From contig NZ_MWPH01000002.1 in the NCBI RefSeq assembly GCF_002177135.1, positions 992,001-1,056,000 on the forward strand: DNA of 64,000 bases, in the 5' to 3' direction. A model generated the notes under the pieces. That model was not told where the DNA came from, did not search any database, and saw nothing but the letters and a program-made list of their open reading frames with translations. Shown one piece after another: positions 60,075 to 64,000 of the stretch; the first letter of the stretch is position 1; every line of letters begins with the position of its first letter. Origin of the DNA: Natronolimnobius baerhuensis. Lineage in GTDB: Archaea > Halobacteriota > Halobacteria > Halobacteriales > Natrialbaceae. A program made the translations under genes and the position numbers.

Positions 60075-61748
60075 ATGTCCGGAACCGACAGGAACCCGTC
60101 TCACCAGGATGCTGATTACGGTGCTGCCGTCGCGAACCTCGCCGTCGACCGCAATACCGTCGAGCGCGCGAGTGACCTTGCCGGCGTGCGCCCTGCCGAC
60201 GAGCAGCGACTCGAGTCGCTCGCAACCGCCGTCGAAACCGTTCGCGAGGACGCCCCCGAAGCGTATGCGGACGCCCTTCGCGCACAGCCAGCCATCGCTG
60301 AGACACTCGAGCGAACCGGGACGACCGACCAGGCCCTTGCGGGAGACTGCCGTGCGTATCTCGACGCCCTCGAGCGTGGCGAGATCGATTCCGGTGCCGT
60401 CGAATCACGACTGCAGGCCCAGGAGAGCGCTGTACCGGCGCTGTTCGAGGCTGGCCCGGACGCCTACGTTGGCTCGTTCGGCGTCCTCTACGAACACCTT
60501 CTCGAGGCAATCGCCGCGGACGTAATTGCAGAACACGACGCAACAACCGAGACTGACAGCTCCGGAGCCGGCTCGAGACTCAAGCGCCTGACCGACGGCG
60601 GTGTCGCGGCGTCCTCGAGCGACGGGACTGCCATCGAAACGGCAGTCGAAGACGTCGCTGGTCGAACGCTTTCGACACTGCGGGCGACGCTGGTCGACCA
60701 GCAGGTCGGCCTCCAGGCCTACGACGAGGCCCGCGAGGAGCAACTCGAGGCCTACGAAGCCGAACTCGCCGAGAAGGAAGCGACTATCGAGGAGTACGAA
60801 TCCCAACTCGAAGAGTACGAAGAGACAATCGAGAGCTACGAGGCCGACCTCGAGGAACGGGAAGACGTTCGGGCGGACATCACGGACGCTCGCGGGAACA
60901 TCCAGCGGACTCTCGAGTCGATCAGTGAGTCGACTGACCGCGTCAATTCTGGCGCGCAGACGGTCGATTCGATCTCGAGCGAGCAGTCGGAGTCGATGAG
61001 CGAAGTCGCACGCGAAGTGTCGGGACTGTCGGCGACGGTCGAGGAGATTGCCTCGAACGCAGAAGAGGTCAGCGCGACAAGTGAGCAGGCCGAAGAGATT
61101 GCTGGGACGACGACCGCGACCGCCGAGGAGGCAATCGACAAGATGGAGGGCGTCCAGGAGGCCGCCGGCGAAGTGACCGACGATGTCGAGGAACTCCGCG
61201 AAGGCGTCCAGCGGATCGACGAGATCGTCGAAGTCATCAACAACATCGCGGACCAGACGAATCTACTGGCGCTCAACGCATCGATTGAGGCTGCAACGGC
61301 CGGCGAGGCGGGTGACGGCTTCGCTGTCGTCGCAGACGAGGTCAAGAGCCTCGCCGAGGAGTCCCAGGAGGAAGCCGCGAACATCGAGCGGATGGTTGAT
61401 CGCATTCAGGACGACACCGAAGAGACCGTCGACAGCCTCGAGGCGGCAAACGAGGAGATCGATGACGGTGTCGACCTGGTCGAGGAGACAGTCAACAATC
61501 TCGGCCGGATCGAAGAGTCGATTGGCGAGGCCAGTACGGGTATTCAGGAAGTGGCCGTCGCGACGGACGATCAGGCCGCAAGCACGGAGGAAGTCGCCAG
61601 CATGACTGACACGGCGATGGAACGGTCACAGCAAATCGCTGATGAAGCCGATACCATTGTCCAGACGACCGACCAACTGAGTAGCCTCCTCGAAGACGCT
61701 GACGACGAACTCGACCGCCTCGAGCAGGTTGAATCAACGTCAAACTGA
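60075..61748 (+). CDS. Soluble methyl-accepting taxis transducer with globin-like sensor (HemAT-like, apparently lacking the haem ligand)
   Basis: 557 aa, no membrane segment. The N-terminal about 150 residues follow the protoglobin/HemAT layout ([57 protein letters not shown]). The proximal-His position after ESR reads Ala/Ser, with no His. A coiled-coil (about 215-265) leads into the MCP signalling domain, whose hairpin tip is [42 protein letters not shown] (about 390-431). cheW follows 5 bases after the stop. A TATA-like TTATC at 60046 supports ATG 60075; ATG 60069 is also possible. Confidence 0.85.
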   Translation: MSGTDRNPSHQDADYGAAVANLAVDRNTVERASDLAGVRPADEQRLESLATAVETVREDAPEAYADALRAQPAIAETLERTGTTDQALAGDCRAYLDALERGEIDSGAVESRLQAQESAVPALFEAGPDAYVGSFGVLYEHLLEAIAADVIAEHDATTETDSSGAGSRLKRLTDGGVAASSSDGTAIETAVEDVAGRTLSTLRATLVDQQVGLQAYDEAREEQLEAYEAELAEKEATIEEYESQLEEYEETIESYEADLEEREDVRADITDARGNIQRTLESISESTDRVNSGAQTVDSISSEQSESMSEVAREVSGLSATVEEIASNAEEVSATSEQAEEIAGTTTATAEEAIDKMEGVQEAAGEVTDDVEELREGVQRIDEIVEVINNIADQTNLLALNASIEAATAGEAGDGFAVVADEVKSLAEESQEEAANIERMVDRIQDDTEETVDSLEAANEEIDDGVDLVEETVNNLGRIEESIGEASTGIQEVAVATDDQAASTEEVASMTDTAMERSQQIADEADTIVQTTDQLSSLLEDADDELDRLEQVESTSN

Positions 61749-61753
61749 GACCA

Positions 61754-62218
61754 ATGGCAACATCAACACACGCAAGCAACCCGGAGCAGGCTGAGGGAGC
61801 CGAACACCCACAGAGTGCACACGTCCTCGAGTTTACGCTAGGCGAGAACCGCTACTGCGTCGACATCGGCTACGTCGCGGAGATCGTCAACACGGACCAG
61901 TTGACGGCAGTGCCAAATACGGCAGATCACGTCGAAGGCGTCATGGATCTGCGCGGCGAGACGACGAAGATCGTCAACTTGCGAACGATTTTCGGCGAGA
62001 GCGACGACGACGCCGAACTCGGTAGTCGCATCATCGTCTTCAAGCGAAAACGCGGCTCGAACGAGCGAATCGGCTGGCTGGCCGACGAAGTGTATCAGGT
62101 ACAGGAAGTCAGAACGGACGCCGTCGATACGTCGGTCGATGGGGAGGGAATCGCCGGCGTCATCCGCCGCGAAGACGAGTTCGTCTTCTGGATCGATCCG
62201 ACAAGCGTTCGCGTTTAG
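61754..62218 (+). CDS. cheW: CheW chemotaxis coupling protein
   Basis: A 154-aa SH3-like coupling protein: LEFTLGENRYCVDIGYVAEIVN, VPNTADHVEGVMDLRGETTKIVNLRTIFG, RIGWLADEVYQVQEV are hallmarks. It bridges transducers and CheA. It lies 5 bases after the globin-like transducer and convergent with the PAS transducer. Confidence 0.94.
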   Translation: MATSTHASNPEQAEGAEHPQSAHVLEFTLGENRYCVDIGYVAEIVNTDQLTAVPNTADHVEGVMDLRGETTKIVNLRTIFGESDDDAELGSRIIVFKRKRGSNERIGWLADEVYQVQEVRTDAVDTSVDGEGIAGVIRREDEFVFWIDPTSVRV

Positions 62219-62242
62219 GTCTCGAGTCGGCGGGTGACTGTT

Positions 62243-63817
62243 CTATTCAGTATCGGTCTGTAACTCCTCGACACGCGCCACGAGGCCGTCGATGGTCTGT
62301 TCTTGCTGGTCGGTCGCGCCAACGATCCGGTCGGCAGCAGCCTCGCTCTCTTCCGAGCGGTCGCGAACGGTTTCGATAGTCGCCGTGAGTTCTTCGACGC
62401 TCGCGGACTGATCATCGATGACGCGTGCAACTTCCGAAATGCCGGACGCAGCCTCATCGACGGAGTCGTCGATCACGGCGAGTGAGCCGTGGACATCCTC
62501 GAGTCGGGCATCCGCCTGTTCGATCCGCTCGTGTGAGCGTTCGACCGTCGCCGTCGTCGTTTCAGACTGGGCGTGCAGTGCCTCGAGACTGGCCGTGATG
62601 TCGTCGGTGTGAGACTGTGTTTCGTCGGCCAGATCCTTGACGTGGTTCGCGACGACCGCGAAGCCATCGCCGCTCTCGCCGGCGCGTGCGGCTTCGATGT
62701 TCGCATTGAGCGCAAGCAAGTTCGTCTCGTCGGCGACATCCGCGATGACGTCGACGACCTGCTCGATTTCGTCCATCTTCGATCCCAGCGCCTCGACGTG
62801 CTCGAGCAGGTCATCACCGATTGCGACGACGTCGGCGGTCGCCTCGCGCGCGTCGTCACCCGCCTCGAGTCCCTCGGAAACGGCCGTCTGGGCGGCACTC
62901 GCTGCCGTGTCGACCTCGTCGGCCTGGGCCGCGACTTCTTCCATCCCGGCCGCAAACGATTGCATCTCTCCGACGGCGTCCTCAAGTAAGTCGTGTTGCT
63001 CGGCGACGTTGCCGGCGATTTCGTCGGCCGCCGCGCTCGTCTCGTCGACGCTCGCTTGCATCTCGCTCGTCTGGGCGGTGACGCGGCCGGTCAGCGTCTC
63101 GAGGCTGTTGGCCATGTCGTTGACGGCGTCGATGACGGCCAGCAGATCGTCATCGAGGACGGCGAACGCGTCATCGTGGTGTGCGCGAGCGGTGAGGTCG
63201 CCGCCGCTGATTTCGTCTGCGGTTGCCGTAATCTCCGTGACGAGGTCGGCCGTCCTGTCGCGCTCGGTGACGATCTCGGTCTGGTCGACGACGACTTCGA
63301 TGACGCCGATCAGTTCGTCGCCGTCGTATAGCGGCGTCGCCGAAAAGTCGATGTGTTTCTCGTCGCCGTGGCGGTCGACCATCGTGCTGGTATCGCCGTA
63401 TCGGTTGCAGGACGGATCACGCTGTTCGACGCCGAACTCGAGGTGGGCGCGCTCGGGTTCCTGTAACACCTTATCGGCGAGCGTGTCGGCGCGGCGGCCA
63501 TCCGGGTAGAAGTGCTCGGAGGCGTGTTCGTGGCCGAGTGCGTCCTCGCGTGAGACGCCAGTCAGATCGGCGAGTGCATTGTTCCACTCGATGATGACGC
63601 CGTCAGCGTCCAGAATAAACGTTGGGACGCCGGTCCCATCGAACAGTTGTTGATAGCCGGCGCGCCGGATCGTCTCAGGTTGTGCAGTCGCGTCAGAAGC
63701 GCTGTCCGCCTGTGGCTGTGTGTCCCCGTCACCATCGCCTGTCGATTCCCCAGAATCTGCCACTCGAGACGCATGACTCGAGTCGTCAGCCCGATCACGT
63801 CCCCGGTGTTGTGACAT
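62243..63817 (-). CDS. Soluble PAS-containing methyl-accepting transducer
   Basis: 524 aa. An acidic N-terminal tail of about 50 residues is followed by one PAS domain (about 58-175: [26 protein letters not shown], then [14 protein letters not shown]), a linker of HAMP type ([18 protein letters not shown]), and the MCP signalling domain with tip [45 protein letters not shown] (about 345-390). No transmembrane helix, so it senses a cytoplasmic or redox signal. Extra Cys in DPSCNRYG may be relevant. ATG 63817 is the only reasonable start. Confidence 0.9.
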   Translation of the reverse strand: MSQHRGRDRADDSSHASRVADSGESTGDGDGDTQPQADSASDATAQPETIRRAGYQQLFDGTGVPTFILDADGVIIEWNNALADLTGVSREDALGHEHASEHFYPDGRRADTLADKVLQEPERAHLEFGVEQRDPSCNRYGDTSTMVDRHGDEKHIDFSATPLYDGDELIGVIEVVVDQTEIVTERDRTADLVTEITATADEISGGDLTARAHHDDAFAVLDDDLLAVIDAVNDMANSLETLTGRVTAQTSEMQASVDETSAAADEIAGNVAEQHDLLEDAVGEMQSFAAGMEEVAAQADEVDTAASAAQTAVSEGLEAGDDAREATADVVAIGDDLLEHVEALGSKMDEIEQVVDVIADVADETNLLALNANIEAARAGESGDGFAVVANHVKDLADETQSHTDDITASLEALHAQSETTTATVERSHERIEQADARLEDVHGSLAVIDDSVDEAASGISEVARVIDDQSASVEELTATIETVRDRSEESEAAADRIVGATDQQEQTIDGLVARVEELQTDTE

Positions 63818-63897
63818 TGTGAGTCAATATCATGACTCGGGGAGAGCAAAGTAAAGCTGATGGCAACGTGACAGCGTGACAAACAGACGAATCCAGT

Positions 63898-64000
63898 CTA
63901 CGCGCGTTGTTCGTGACCGATCTCGCCGACGCCGTGGTCCATGTTCGTATTCTCGATAAGTTTGTCCACAGCGAGCCACGCGACGAGTGTCGTTTCGCCG
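63898..64000 (-). CDS. 3' end of an unidentified minus-strand gene
   Basis: The last 33 codons plus stop of a frame continuing beyond the window, reading TLVAWLAVDKLIENTNMDHG near its end. It lies about 80 bases upstream of the PAS transducer on the same strand. Too short to identify. Confidence 0.5.
   Translation of the reverse strand, partial: GETTLVAWLAVDKLIENTNMDHGVGEIGHEQRA

Noticed and set aside
1-64000. CRISPR arrays, insertion sequences, rRNA operons, integrases
   Set aside because: No regularly spaced direct repeats, transposase or integrase motifs, or rRNA sequence were seen on either strand.

Overview
This window comes from a haloarchaeon, most likely of the Natrialbaceae (Natrinema/Haloterrigena-like; the genus is inference). 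The proteins are strongly acidic, GC is high with abundant CTCGAG, promoters are archaeal TATA boxes about 25-29 bases before start codons (leaderless mRNAs), and typical haloarchaeal genes are present: class I LysRS, gshA, PitA, Rpo7/Spt4/aIF2-gamma, L39e/L31e/aIF6, and PGF-CTERM and Tat-exported proteins. No rRNA, tRNA, CRISPR array or insertion sequence was seen.

Layout. 1-9.3 kb: 3' part of lysS, a PDZ-containing site-2 protease, a PadR regulator, the PitA chlorite-dismutase/monooxygenase fusion, several small haloarchaeal conserved proteins and a YgfZ/GcvT-like protein; an 82-bp palindromic element lies at 7703-7784. 9.4-16.4 kb: a C45-type acyltransferase, gshA, a three-gene operon (TrxR-like flavoprotein, VOC protein, alpha/beta hydrolase) that looks like electrophile/quinone detoxification, a GNAT and a PAP2 phosphatase. 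16.4-19.7 kb: a siroheme nitrite/sulfite reductase overlapping an FrhB-like F420-type iron-sulfur flavoprotein. 20.1-23.9 kb: information-processing genes (ftsY, pfdA, rpl18a, aIF6, rpl31e, rpl39e). 24-40 kb: a Tat-exported HExxH protein, thpR, a FAD amine-oxidase-like enzyme, TPR and DUF424 proteins, an ABC-2 exporter, sufS, an HTH protein, an HD hydrolase, MATE, a lipoprotein, a PGF-CTERM protein, a geranylgeranyl-reductase-like enzyme and a pirin. 39.9-43 kb: the conserved operon aIF2-gamma / PIN / rpo7 / spt4 / GTP-dependent dephospho-CoA kinase. 43.4-50.3 kb: beta-propeller, DUF5787 nuclease-like, MBL hydrolase, degenerate nucleotidyltransferase, DUF192 lipoprotein, AAA ATPase, UspA, GNAT.

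50.4-54.2 kb is the outstanding accessory segment. It is visibly AT-richer than its surroundings and encodes a DUF4157 (HELAH) protein of the kind associated with extracellular contractile injection system effectors, with a C-terminal glycine-zipper module. An unrecognised 304-aa protein follows, then a stand-alone copy of the glycine-zipper module, then a 303-aa paralogue of the unrecognised protein. The order full effector / partner / orphan C-terminal module / partner is the architecture expected of a polymorphic toxin-immunity locus. I could not assign the 300-aa family.

54.2-64 kb: divergent UspA genes, an ACR3-type arsenite permease, a DHH phosphoesterase, membrane proteins, DUF5807, and a taxis cluster (globin-like soluble transducer without an obvious proximal histidine, cheW, PAS-containing transducer). 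The window ends in the last 33 codons of an unidentified minus-strand gene.
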